NCBI RefSeq assembly: GCF_029029505.1
Contig: NZ_JAKJSD010000021.1
Coordinates: 16,276-80,275 of the forward strand
Reading direction: 5' to 3'
Length of the DNA stretch: 64,000 nucleotides
Origin: Ancylomarina sp. DW003
GTDB lineage: Bacteria > Bacteroidota > Bacteroidia > Bacteroidales > Marinifilaceae
The notes beneath the pieces were generated by a model, which was not told the DNA's origin, made no database searches, and saw only the letters and a list, made by a program, of their open reading frames with translations. Below, piece after piece: positions 19,674 through 27,333 of this stretch; the first letter of the stretch is position 1; the number at the start of each line of letters is the position of its first letter. The position numbers and the translations under genes were made by a program.

Positions 19674-21320
19674 ATGAAATTAATACAAACACTTATCATG
19701 TTAATTTTCATTTGTACTTGCTACACAGCAAGTGCATTTGAAATAAAAGGTAAAGTTCTTATAAAAGATGGTTATGGTAATCCTATTAATGGACAAGTTG
19801 TTTACCTATATTCTAATCCAACTGGGGAGATTTGCGAAGAGTGGACAGGAACGAAGATGATTGATTCTTGTGCAATTGAAAATCAGGAATTTCATCTTTC
19901 AGCACCAGATACTGAATATGCAAGATCGTACAAAATAGCGACAAAAACTGATTTTTTGTATTATTTTTTGAATAAAGAAGATAATATAAGTGCAACAATT
20001 GCAGATAAAAAAGGCTATAAGGTTTTTAAAGTTGAAACAAATAATCCTAAAACTGATTCTGTTTATCAGAAGTTTGTTCATGATGTAAATGTAAAATATT
20101 TTAATCCTTATTTAAAGAGGGAAGCTATTAATTACTTAAAAGAAAATATGGACAATGATGCGGGTATGTATTTGGCCGCATTATACTCAAGTAAAATTCC
20201 CGATCGTTTTCAAAGAACAACATTCTTTACATTTCCTCAAGTAAAAGAGGTTGTTGATGTAATTCCTGATTCTCAAAAAAATCATCCCTTGTATCAAACA
20301 ATTATAGAGAACTATAAGAAGCTGGAATCTCAATATGAAGAGCCTGAGGGTTACAGAATATCGGGTTATGTTGATAATGTGTATAACAGTTACATGATAT
20401 TGGCTATGCCGAAGCCAGGAACACTTAATTTAATTCCGCGAGATACAGTTCCAATTGTTAATGGGTATTTTGAGTTTACGGGTAAAGTTGAATATCCACA
20501 ATATGCACTAATTGCTCTTGTTGACGGAGGATTTAAAAAGCAATTATTTGTTGAGAACTCAGATATTGAAGTTAATCTGTTTAGTGGAAAAACGGGTTGT
20601 AACTATAAAGATAGCTGGTTAGTTGAAAAAGTTTGGGGTGTTAATTTCTGGGGATTTATAAATGGAAGCCAATCTTTAATTGAGTATAATAAGTTCAATG
20701 ACGAGGTTTGCAAAGAAGGATATGATGAAATTTCAAGTTGGATAAAATCTCACCCTAAAAGCCACCCAACCTTATTGACCGTAGCCGTTCAGTTATGCAA
20801 AACCACAAACCCTGCTGTTTCAAAAAAGTGGTTGTCTTATTTCGATAAGAGTTTGCATTCAACACCAAGTTATGAACATGCGTTGAAGGAGATTGAAACG
20901 AAGAAACGAACCAGTGATGGTGCAGGTGCTCCAGTCTTTAAATTACCAGATGTAAATGGAAAAATGGTATCACTTAAAAAGTTTAGAGGAAAATATGTTC
21001 TTCTCGATTTTTGGGCATCATGGTGTGGACCTTGCAAAGGTGAGGTGCCTTTTTTAAAGGAGGCTCATGAGAAATTTAAGGATAAAGGTTTGGCCGTTAT
21101 TAGTATTTCTTCTGATCAGAAAAAAGAGGCATGGTTACGCGCAATTAAACATGAAAAGATGGATTGGTTGCAATTAAGTTCTCATGGCAGTGATGTTGGA
21201 AGTAAGTATGGTGTTAGTGGCATTCCACATATTGTCTTAATTGATAAGAAAGGAAATGTTGTAGCATCAGGACTGAGAGGGAAATCTATAATTGGGGAAA
21301 TTGAAAGCTTAATTAAATAG
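19674..21320 (+). CDS. DUF4369/TlpA-type periplasmic thiol-disulfide oxidoreductase
   Basis: The 548-residue protein has a signal peptide ending near CYTASAFEIKG. The N-terminal and middle regions are beta-rich, with a DUF4369-like segment around residues 220-330 (YRISGYVDNVYNSYMILAMP). The C-terminal TlpA domain (about 420-548) has the site ASWCGPCKG (CGPC 451-454) and cis-Pro loop SGIPHIV. The start is ATG 19674, just 9 bp after the previous stop; an in-frame TTG at 19665 is less likely. It is probably exported to the periplasm; there is no lipobox. It is one of five CGPC proteins at the two SusCD loci. The substrate is unknown. Confidence 0.9.
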   Translation: MKLIQTLIMLIFICTCYTASAFEIKGKVLIKDGYGNPINGQVVYLYSNPTGEICEEWTGTKMIDSCAIENQEFHLSAPDTEYARSYKIATKTDFLYYFLNKEDNISATIADKKGYKVFKVETNNPKTDSVYQKFVHDVNVKYFNPYLKREAINYLKENMDNDAGMYLAALYSSKIPDRFQRTTFFTFPQVKEVVDVIPDSQKNHPLYQTIIENYKKLESQYEEPEGYRISGYVDNVYNSYMILAMPKPGTLNLIPRDTVPIVNGYFEFTGKVEYPQYALIALVDGGFKKQLFVENSDIEVNLFSGKTGCNYKDSWLVEKVWGVNFWGFINGSQSLIEYNKFNDEVCKEGYDEISSWIKSHPKSHPTLLTVAVQLCKTTNPAVSKKWLSYFDKSLHSTPSYEHALKEIETKKRTSDGAGAPVFKLPDVNGKMVSLKKFRGKYVLLDFWASWCGPCKGEVPFLKEAHEKFKDKGLAVISISSDQKKEAWLRAIKHEKMDWLQLSSHGSDVGSKYGVSGIPHIVLIDKKGNVVASGLRGKSIIGEIESLIK

Positions 21321-21354
21321 ACTAAATAACTTAAACATAAATAAACGTATCAAT

Positions 21355-22692
21355 ATGAATTTTAAATTTTTTTCATTAGCAGCACTAATAGTTATAAGCC
21401 TATTTTCTTGTGCTCCCAAAGTAACTGAAATATCAGGCACACTAATTAATTTTAAAGGTGACAAAATTAATTTGGAGTACAATAATAAGGTAACAGAAGT
21501 TTCAGTAGGTACAGATGGTACATTTTCTTCAATGGTGAAACTTTCTCAGGATTCTTATGTGACATTAAAATGTGGAAGACATATCGTTAAAATGTATGCA
21601 TTTGCAGGAAGGGATTTAACTGTTAATTATAATCTTGAAGACAGAGAAAGAATATTTAATGGAGATTCGAAACACTTATGCGAGTATCTTGAATCGAAAA
21701 AAAGTATTGCTGAGAAAAGAGATTGGTATAGTCTTGGAGAAGATGAATTCCTTGAAGAAGTTCGTTCTTTTAATGAGGAAAGAAAGGAGATTCTTCTTGA
21801 TCAGAATTTCAACGAAGAATTCAATATTAAAGAATTAGCATGTATGGAATATGAAACATACACATTTGTCTTGAATTATGTGCCATATCATGGATACAGT
21901 GTAGAGGGGGAATACGTGCCAAGTAATAAAATTACAGATTTTTGTAACAATGCTGATTTCAATAAATCGGAGTTATTAAAATTATCGGAATATAGAGAAT
22001 TCATTAATTTACGAGCTACTGAGAGAGGATATACTAAAAATAAAAGTGACCAGAAATTAAACATGACTTTAGAGTCAGCAAATTTTATACGCGATTTAAA
22101 TACTTTACCTGAGATTAAATCCTATATGATTTTCAATTTGGTTAAACCTTATGTTGAGAGAAGAGGCACTGGTGCAGAAATATATTCACAACTTTATACC
22201 ATTTTTATTGATTTATGTAAAGATCCTGAAAAAGTAGAAGAAGTAGCCAAGTTTGCTGCAAAATGGGATAAAATTGCAAAAGGTCAACCATCACCTTCTT
22301 TCGCTTTAAAAGATATAAATGGAGAAACAGTATCTCTAACTGATTTAAAAGGTAAATATATTTATATTGATGTATGGGCAACATGGTGTGGTCCTTGTCT
22401 TGGTGAAATTCCTCATTTGATGAAACTTGAAGAGGAAATGCATGGAAAGGATGTAACATTTGTTAGTCTTTCTACTGACCGTAATAAGGAGCAATGGGAA
22501 AATTTTGTTAAGAAAAAAGAAATGGGTGGAGTTCAGCTCATTAATGATCCGTCCTGTACTTTTTGTAAGGATTATATGATTTTTGGTATCCCTAGATTTA
22601 TTTTACTTGATAAAGAAGGTCGAATTGTAGATAATAATGCTCCCAGACCTAGTGGTAAAATAAAAGACGTTTTACTTGGTCTTTTAAATTAA
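21355..22692 (+). CDS. TlpA-type thioredoxin lipoprotein (module 1)
   Basis: This 445-residue lipoprotein has signal and lipobox VISLFSCAPK. An N-terminal DUF4369-like domain (ISGTLINFKGDKINLEYNNK) and a helical middle precede a C-terminal TlpA domain (about 305-445) with ATWCGPCLG (CGPC 345-348) and cis-Pro loop FGIPRFI. It ends with APRPSGKIKDVLLGLL. The TlpA gene of module 2 (33151-34542) has the same layout and nearly the same final motif, so the two look paralogous. It lies 34 bp after the previous redox gene. The expected role is membrane-anchored disulfide reduction in the periplasm. Confidence 0.92.
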   Translation: MNFKFFSLAALIVISLFSCAPKVTEISGTLINFKGDKINLEYNNKVTEVSVGTDGTFSSMVKLSQDSYVTLKCGRHIVKMYAFAGRDLTVNYNLEDRERIFNGDSKHLCEYLESKKSIAEKRDWYSLGEDEFLEEVRSFNEERKEILLDQNFNEEFNIKELACMEYETYTFVLNYVPYHGYSVEGEYVPSNKITDFCNNADFNKSELLKLSEYREFINLRATERGYTKNKSDQKLNMTLESANFIRDLNTLPEIKSYMIFNLVKPYVERRGTGAEIYSQLYTIFIDLCKDPEKVEEVAKFAAKWDKIAKGQPSPSFALKDINGETVSLTDLKGKYIYIDVWATWCGPCLGEIPHLMKLEEEMHGKDVTFVSLSTDRNKEQWENFVKKKEMGGVQLINDPSCTFCKDYMIFGIPRFILLDKEGRIVDNNAPRPSGKIKDVLLGLLN

Positions 22693-22730
22693 TTCAAGAC
22701 GGAAATAAATTCATTTAAAACAGTTTATTT

Positions 22731-23936
22731 ATGAATAAGTCATATGTATATAAAGGCATTATGCTTTTACTCTTCGCTATTTCTAGTTGTTTGAGTGTTT
22801 CTGCTCAGGGAGTTAATTTTGGTTCAGATTTAGATAAAGCATTAGTGTTGGCGAAGAAAGAAAATAAGTTAGTATTCGTCGACTTTTACACCTCTTGGTG
22901 TGGTCCATGTAAAATGCTGTCAAAAAAAGTGTTCCCACAAGAAAAAGTAGGTTCCTATTTTAACTCTCATTTTATTAATTGTAAAATTCAATGCGATGAT
23001 AGTGGTTATGGTAAAGAATTAGGTGAAAAATACGAAATACAAGCCTACCCAACTTTAATGCTTATTGATTGTAATGGTGAGATTGTTCATTCTATGGCAG
23101 GAGCACCCGATGCCGATGGCTTAATTGAATTTGTGAAACAAGGAATGAATCCTGAAAAAAACCTGAAGGCCGTTATAAAAAGGTATGAAGATGGAAACAG
23201 AGATAAAGAGTTTGTAGATTACTATTTCAATTTTTTATTGGAGTCACGCAGAAATGCAAGGGCTAAAACTGACTTTACCTCCTATTTTAAAACACTTTGC
23301 AAGGCTGACAAAATATCCTCATTGGTGTTCAATTTAAGTGATAAGTTATCAATGGAAGTTGACACAGAAGTCTTTGGCTATATTGAAGGCAAGAGAAAAA
23401 AATATGCCAAAGTAATGGGAGAAAAAGAAGTTCATGATTACATCAAAAGATCATATAAAAAACAATTGCTGAACAACTATAACTCCAATAAACAAAAGTA
23501 TGAGTCAGATAAAGAGGTGTTTATGAAGAAAGCATACTCTTTTGGAGATGAAGTCTGCGATTATGTGGATATTTATGGGCTTATTTATAGTGATGTGAAA
23601 AATAAAAAAGATCTATTTGCTAATAGAGCTGATTCATTTATTAAAAAATATGGCAATAAGAATGTTAGAGGATTTGTTCATACATATGGTAATTTTATAT
23701 GGGGAAAAGATGCTGGGATAATAGCTATTAAATGGATAGAAGACGCTTTACTACAAGATAGAAGCATCGAAAATTTAAAGACCTATTCTTACATTCTTGT
23801 TCGAAATCTTCGTTTTGATGAAGCAATTGTGATACAAAAAGAAATGAAGGCAATATATTTAAAGAATGGGGTTTCAACTGAAAGTGTAGATCAAGAAATA
23901 AAAGGAATAGAGGAATGTAAAATTAAATTTTCATAA
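22731..23936 (+). CDS. Secreted thioredoxin-fold protein
   Basis: The 401-residue protein has a signal peptide (MLLLFAISSCLSVSAQG) and an N-terminal thioredoxin domain (about 28-145) with TSWCGPCKM (CGPC 57-60) and cis-Pro loop AYPTLML. The remaining ~250 residues are Lys-rich and helical, and match no family I recognise. Its first 140 residues closely resemble the first thioredoxin domain of the gene at 18078 (both have SWCGPCK, VFPQ.KVG.YF and YPTL), but it lacks the C-terminal TlpA domain. This suggests duplication followed by domain gain or loss. A transcription terminator follows, so it is the last gene of this run. Confidence 0.88.
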   Translation: MNKSYVYKGIMLLLFAISSCLSVSAQGVNFGSDLDKALVLAKKENKLVFVDFYTSWCGPCKMLSKKVFPQEKVGSYFNSHFINCKIQCDDSGYGKELGEKYEIQAYPTLMLIDCNGEIVHSMAGAPDADGLIEFVKQGMNPEKNLKAVIKRYEDGNRDKEFVDYYFNFLLESRRNARAKTDFTSYFKTLCKADKISSLVFNLSDKLSMEVDTEVFGYIEGKRKKYAKVMGEKEVHDYIKRSYKKQLLNNYNSNKQKYESDKEVFMKKAYSFGDEVCDYVDIYGLIYSDVKNKKDLFANRADSFIKKYGNKNVRGFVHTYGNFIWGKDAGIIAIKWIEDALLQDRSIENLKTYSYILVRNLRFDEAIVIQKEMKAIYLKNGVSTESVDQEIKGIEECKIKFS

Positions 23937-23962
23937 GTTAAATAACGTTGAGAATCATGTAG

Positions 23963-23993
23963 CAAAGCCTTGTTATTACACCAAGGCTTTGTT
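23963..23993 (+). terminator. Terminator after the thioredoxin gene run
   Basis: CAAAGCCTTG (23963-23972) and CAAGGCTTTG (23982-23991) form a perfect 10-bp stem with a 9-nt loop, 27 bp after the stop codon. The tail is only TT-CATAATTT. Confidence 0.7.
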
Positions 23994-24213
23994 CATAATT
24001 TGAAATTACCTTGTTGGAGTTGTCTACTTTTATTATAGAATTGTGTTTCTGGCTTTCTTGAGTTTTAATATTCTTATAAATCTTATTGAAATCGTAATTG
24101 TGGTTGATACCTATTGGACTTGTGTACCTCCTGTTTTTCTTATTCCGAAAGTATCTGTGTTATCAAAATGATTACACTTACTATTGAATTGTTTGTTATT
24201 AGATATTAAAAAA

Positions 24214-24903
24214 ATGAAAAAAGAATATATCATCATAATGGTTTTGATGTTTTTTATGACATCCTGTGATAAAGAGGTCATAAAAATAAAAGGTAAAATT
24301 GATAGCTTAGGTAATAGTCAATTGATTTTTAAGATGGATGGCGTGTCAGGTATGGATTGCAAGATCATAAATTCAATTACTTGTGAAAATGGCGAGTTTA
24401 ATTTCAAACTAAAAAATATTAAACCTCCTGTAAAATTAACCTTATACGTAAATGATAGTCTTGAATCTGATATTTGGGTTGGAGAGTATGGAGTGACTAC
24501 AATAGAAGGAAAATATGGGTCAATATTTAAATGTAATGTTGTTGGATCTTTTTTTTGTAATGAATTACAGAGGATGAATGAGAACCTCAACAAGATGTAC
24601 ATCGAACCCATAAAAGAGAAAGAGTTAGAGGCTGTCAAACTAAAAGAGTTAGAGAAATTAGAAAAACTTTCTGATGCTGATGCTATTTACCTGAGCAAGA
24701 TAAAAAAGGATATTAAGATGGCTTATCGCCTACGTAAAAAATCCATTTTAAAAACGGTGAGAAAACATGCTCAAAATCCGGTAGCGGTTGCTTTAATGTG
24801 TCAAGAATACGATAGATTAACCTCTCATCAAAAGAAGGAATGTCTGAAGTATTTGAACCGAACATTTTCTGATACTGGTTTAAATTGGCAAATGAAAAAT
24901 TAG
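24214..24903 (+). CDS. Short lipoprotein: TlpA-type N-terminal domain without the thioredoxin domain
   Basis: The 229-residue lipoprotein has lipobox MFFMTSCDKEV. It starts with a DUF4369-like domain (IKIKGKIDSLGNSQLIFKMD), as do neighbouring TlpA lipoproteins, then a charged helical stretch (KEKELEAVKLKELEKLEKL) and NPVAVALMCQEYDRL, which in the usual DUF4369-TlpA proteins precedes the thioredoxin domain. Here a TAG stop comes directly after NWQMKN, so the redox domain is missing. It may be a truncated relic or a stand-alone partner. ATG 24214 is preferred to TTG 24184. It is separated from the upstream genes by a terminator. Confidence 0.7.
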   Translation: MKKEYIIIMVLMFFMTSCDKEVIKIKGKIDSLGNSQLIFKMDGVSGMDCKIINSITCENGEFNFKLKNIKPPVKLTLYVNDSLESDIWVGEYGVTTIEGKYGSIFKCNVVGSFFCNELQRMNENLNKMYIEPIKEKELEAVKLKELEKLEKLSDADAIYLSKIKKDIKMAYRLRKKSILKTVRKHAQNPVAVALMCQEYDRLTSHQKKECLKYLNRTFSDTGLNWQMKN

Positions 24904-24940
24904 TCAACGATTCATTCTGCTGCAAGAACGTTTAGTAGTT

Positions 24941-25070
24941 GAGTAAAGAACAAAAACCTCTGTAAGCTTTGTTTTAGTGTGAGCAAACTTTCATCTGAAT
25001 CTTCTTTGGTCGGATCTGATTTGGTTGAAATTGAACACAAAATCCGGGGTTTTGTTCTTTTTTGCTACTC
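24941..25070. repeat. Small element with imperfect terminal inverted repeats (diverged copy near 38.3 kb)
   Basis: The left end GAGTAAAGAACAAAAACC and the right end (reverse complement GAGTAgcaaaaAAGAACAAAACCCC) are imperfect inverted repeats bounding about 130 bp. The inner part, with TCTTTGGTCGGATCTG, recurs at 38336-38353 with related flanks. It resembles a MITE or other short mobile relic. No coding capacity is evident. Confidence 0.45.
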
Positions 25071-25135
25071 ATAATTAATTAGATATTTTTCTATAAATGA
25101 ATGAGAATTTCGTTAGTTGGATCATATTGTTTGTT

Positions 25136-25170
25136 AATAGCCCTCCAATTTTTAATTGGAGGGCTATTTT
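25136..25170. terminator. Strong bidirectional-type terminator before module 2
   Basis: A perfect 15-bp stem (25136-25150 with 25154-25168, core TAGCCCTCCAATT/AATTGGAGGGCTA) is followed by TTTT. It is placed before the second sigma gene and insulates module 2 from module 1. Confidence 0.8.
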
Positions 25171-25288
25171 ATCAGAGCGTAAAATAGGTTCATTGAGTAA
25201 CTTAGGGTTGTCTAACCATGAAGTTGACTTCTCCATTTTTTTTGCCTATTATTTTTTAGATTAAAAAATATTCTATATTTGACCCCTA

Positions 25289-25843
25289 ATGAGTTTAAGT
25301 GATGAGCATATAGTTAGAATAGGACAGGGCGATTTAAAGGCCTTTAAGGAGATATATAAGGATATGTTTCAGTCCCTATGTCTGTATGGTTACAAGATGT
25401 TATCCAATCAAGCTGTTGTAAGTGATATTGTTCAGGAAGCCTTCATTATTATATGGAATAAAAGAGTAGAATTCAATTCTCTGGTTGGTACACGTGCCTA
25501 TCTCTATACTGTTGTTCGTAATAAGATTAGCGATCATGCCAAGAATTTAAAAACAGTTTCCATAGAAAACAATCCCGTTGAAGAGATTGATTTCAACAAT
25601 CAAATAACTAAAGAAGAAACCTATAAAATTTTGCGCGAAGCCATAGCGACCTTACCTGGTCAGACTCAAAAGGTTATTAAGCTGAGCATGAATGGGCATA
25701 CAAATCCTGAAATTGCCGAAGTGCTTGATATTTCAGTAAACACCGTTAAAACGCTTAAAAAGATTGGTTATTCAAAGCTCCGGGAATTGCTGAAAGATAA
25801 TGTGTTTCTACTATTACTTTTGGCTGATCTGTTTGGCTATTAG
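25289..25843 (+). CDS. ECF sigma-70 factor, FecI-like (module 2)
   Basis: The 184-residue ECF sigma factor has region 2 near residues 18-85 (IYKDMFQSLCLYGYKML, FIIIWNKRVEFNSLVGTRAYLYTVVRNKISDHA) and region 4 near 118-170 (LPGQTQKVIKLSMNGHTNPEIAEVLDISVNTVKTLKK). The ATG at 25289 follows a TATATTTG box (25274-25281) that resembles the Bacteroidota -7 element TAnnTTTG. The spacing would give an extremely short leader, so this box is tentative. Unlike sigma 1 it has no kTCACCC motif upstream. The fecR partner begins 268 bp later, an unusually wide gap for this gene pair. Confidence 0.93.
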   Translation: MSLSDEHIVRIGQGDLKAFKEIYKDMFQSLCLYGYKMLSNQAVVSDIVQEAFIIIWNKRVEFNSLVGTRAYLYTVVRNKISDHAKNLKTVSIENNPVEEIDFNNQITKEETYKILREAIATLPGQTQKVIKLSMNGHTNPEIAEVLDISVNTVKTLKKIGYSKLRELLKDNVFLLLLLADLFGY

Positions 25844-26057
25844 CAGAGATTCTGCTTTTCATCTCGTTTAATTCATCCTCCCAAAGAGTGCGAGGATAAT
25901 TCTTTTCCCATTCATTTTTCTTTTCGAATTTATTTACTGAACTTATCCAGAGGTCAGTTTTGTGTTCTGACATCCTTATTTTTAGGCTTTTGAAGCTCAT
26001 GTTTATGGGGCTAAATAGTTTTGGTATTCTATTTTTTCAAAAAAAATCAGAATCCAG

Positions 26058-26088
26058 TTCACCCACTTGCGCTCTTTTTCACTATTAC
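26058..26088 (+). promoter_or_regulatory. Putative ECF-sigma promoter before fecR 2
   Basis: TTCACCC (26058-26064), 17 nt, CTATTAC (26082-26088). The second element ends 23 nt before the fecR ATG, exactly as in module 1. The -10-like half is the weakest match of the four examples. Confidence 0.45.
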
Positions 26089-26111
26089 TAACAAAGAATA
26101 TTCGAAGAAAG

Positions 26112-27251
26112 ATGAAATCAACTAAAAACCATATAGAAAAAGCTAAGCTCTGGGCTGACAACATTCTTGGGAATAAGAATGATAGCCAGAGCTTGGATGC
26201 TGCCGACATTAAGGATATAGAATCCTTGAAAAGTGGTAAATATGAAAATTGGCGTAATGAGGTTACGAACCTGTTTGAAGAAGAAAAGGTGTGGGATTCT
26301 GTAGAAAAGAAAATTACAGTCTTTGCACCAAGAAGTGAAACCAGACGATTGATTAATTATTGGCAATCAGTAGCCGCAGTTCTTATTCTTGCAGTTATAG
26401 GTTCGGCTGGCTATATTTTATTTGAAGAATTCAGACAGATAGAGCAAGAACAATTTATCATGCCAGGGAAAGCCATGGCTTATTTGCAAGTGGATGACAA
26501 TAAGGTGATAGAACTGAATAAAGTTGATACACTATTGTTGTTTAATAAGACAAAGGCGAATCTAGATTCTGGTCGAATTGTTTATTCGGAAGCTGAGAGT
26601 ACAAAAGAAGCTATTGAATACCATAAAATAAATGTTCCCAGAAATGGAGAGTATTATGTGCAGTTATCAGATGAAACCAAGGTTTGGGTCAATTCCGAAT
26701 CGAGTATTTCATTTAAATCTCGATTTGATGGCAAGCAACGTGTTGTAGAACTAAGTGGAGAAGCCTATTTCGAGGTAGCTAAAAATCCAGACCAACCTTT
26801 TATTGTAAGAACAGATAATATGGATATTCGGGTTTTGGGAACTCACTTTAATGTAAAAGCTTATCCTGACGAAGAATACACCTATGCAACACTGAATGAG
26901 GGGAAGATCTGTGTGAATAAGGATGATCTGAATGAAGTTTTAGCTCCCAATCAGCAATTGGCTTTGAATAATATGTCGAAAGAATTCTCAAAACAAGAAG
27001 TTGATGCCTCAATTTATTCTGCTTGGGTAAAAGGCAAGTTTGTGTTTAAGGATGAGAAATTAGAAGATATATTAATTGCTCTAAGTCGTTGGTACGATAT
27101 AAAAATCTTTTATGAGAATGCCCGCCTTAAGGAGGATAGATTCTCCATTAGTGTCAATCGGTACGATGATATCAATATTCTGTTGGATCACCTTAAACTA
27201 ACAGGAGGTATTAATTTTGAAATTAATAAGAACGCCTTAATCGTTAAATAA
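26112..27251 (+). CDS. FecR family anti-sigma factor (module 2)
   Basis: This 379-residue protein has a cytoplasmic N-terminal part, one transmembrane segment (about 84-103, WQSVAAVLILAVIGSAGYIL), a periplasmic FecR domain (NGEYYVQLSDETKVWVNSES, LSGEAYFEVAKNPDQPFIV, DIRVLGTHFNVKAYP) and a C-terminal DUF4974-like domain (FKDEKLEDILIALSRWYDI). It is the expected partner of sigma factor 2 and of the STN domain of SusC 2. ATG 26112 is chosen over an in-frame TTG at 26067 because the latter overlaps the putative promoter and the ATG gives a FecR-like N-terminus. Confidence 0.93.
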   Translation: MKSTKNHIEKAKLWADNILGNKNDSQSLDAADIKDIESLKSGKYENWRNEVTNLFEEEKVWDSVEKKITVFAPRSETRRLINYWQSVAAVLILAVIGSAGYILFEEFRQIEQEQFIMPGKAMAYLQVDDNKVIELNKVDTLLLFNKTKANLDSGRIVYSEAESTKEAIEYHKINVPRNGEYYVQLSDETKVWVNSESSISFKSRFDGKQRVVELSGEAYFEVAKNPDQPFIVRTDNMDIRVLGTHFNVKAYPDEEYTYATLNEGKICVNKDDLNEVLAPNQQLALNNMSKEFSKQEVDASIYSAWVKGKFVFKDEKLEDILIALSRWYDIKIFYENARLKEDRFSISVNRYDDINILLDHLKLTGGINFEINKNALIVK

Positions 27252-27333
27252 AAAAAGGGAAAAAGATACTACGAATATCCTTTCCCCTCACAGTTAAATA
27301 ATTGTTTCACGAACATCTAACCATTACAAATTT
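27252..27333 (+). promoter_or_regulatory. Structured leader between fecR 2 and susC 2
   Basis: A hairpin pairs GGGAAA (27257-27262) with TTTCCC (27281-27286), extended by GATA/TATC inside. It is followed by CCCTCA, TAATTGTTT and CATTACAAATTTATG, in the same order as in the leader of susC 1 although the stem sequence differs. Conserved layout with a changed stem supports an RNA-structure role (inferred). Confidence 0.5.
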
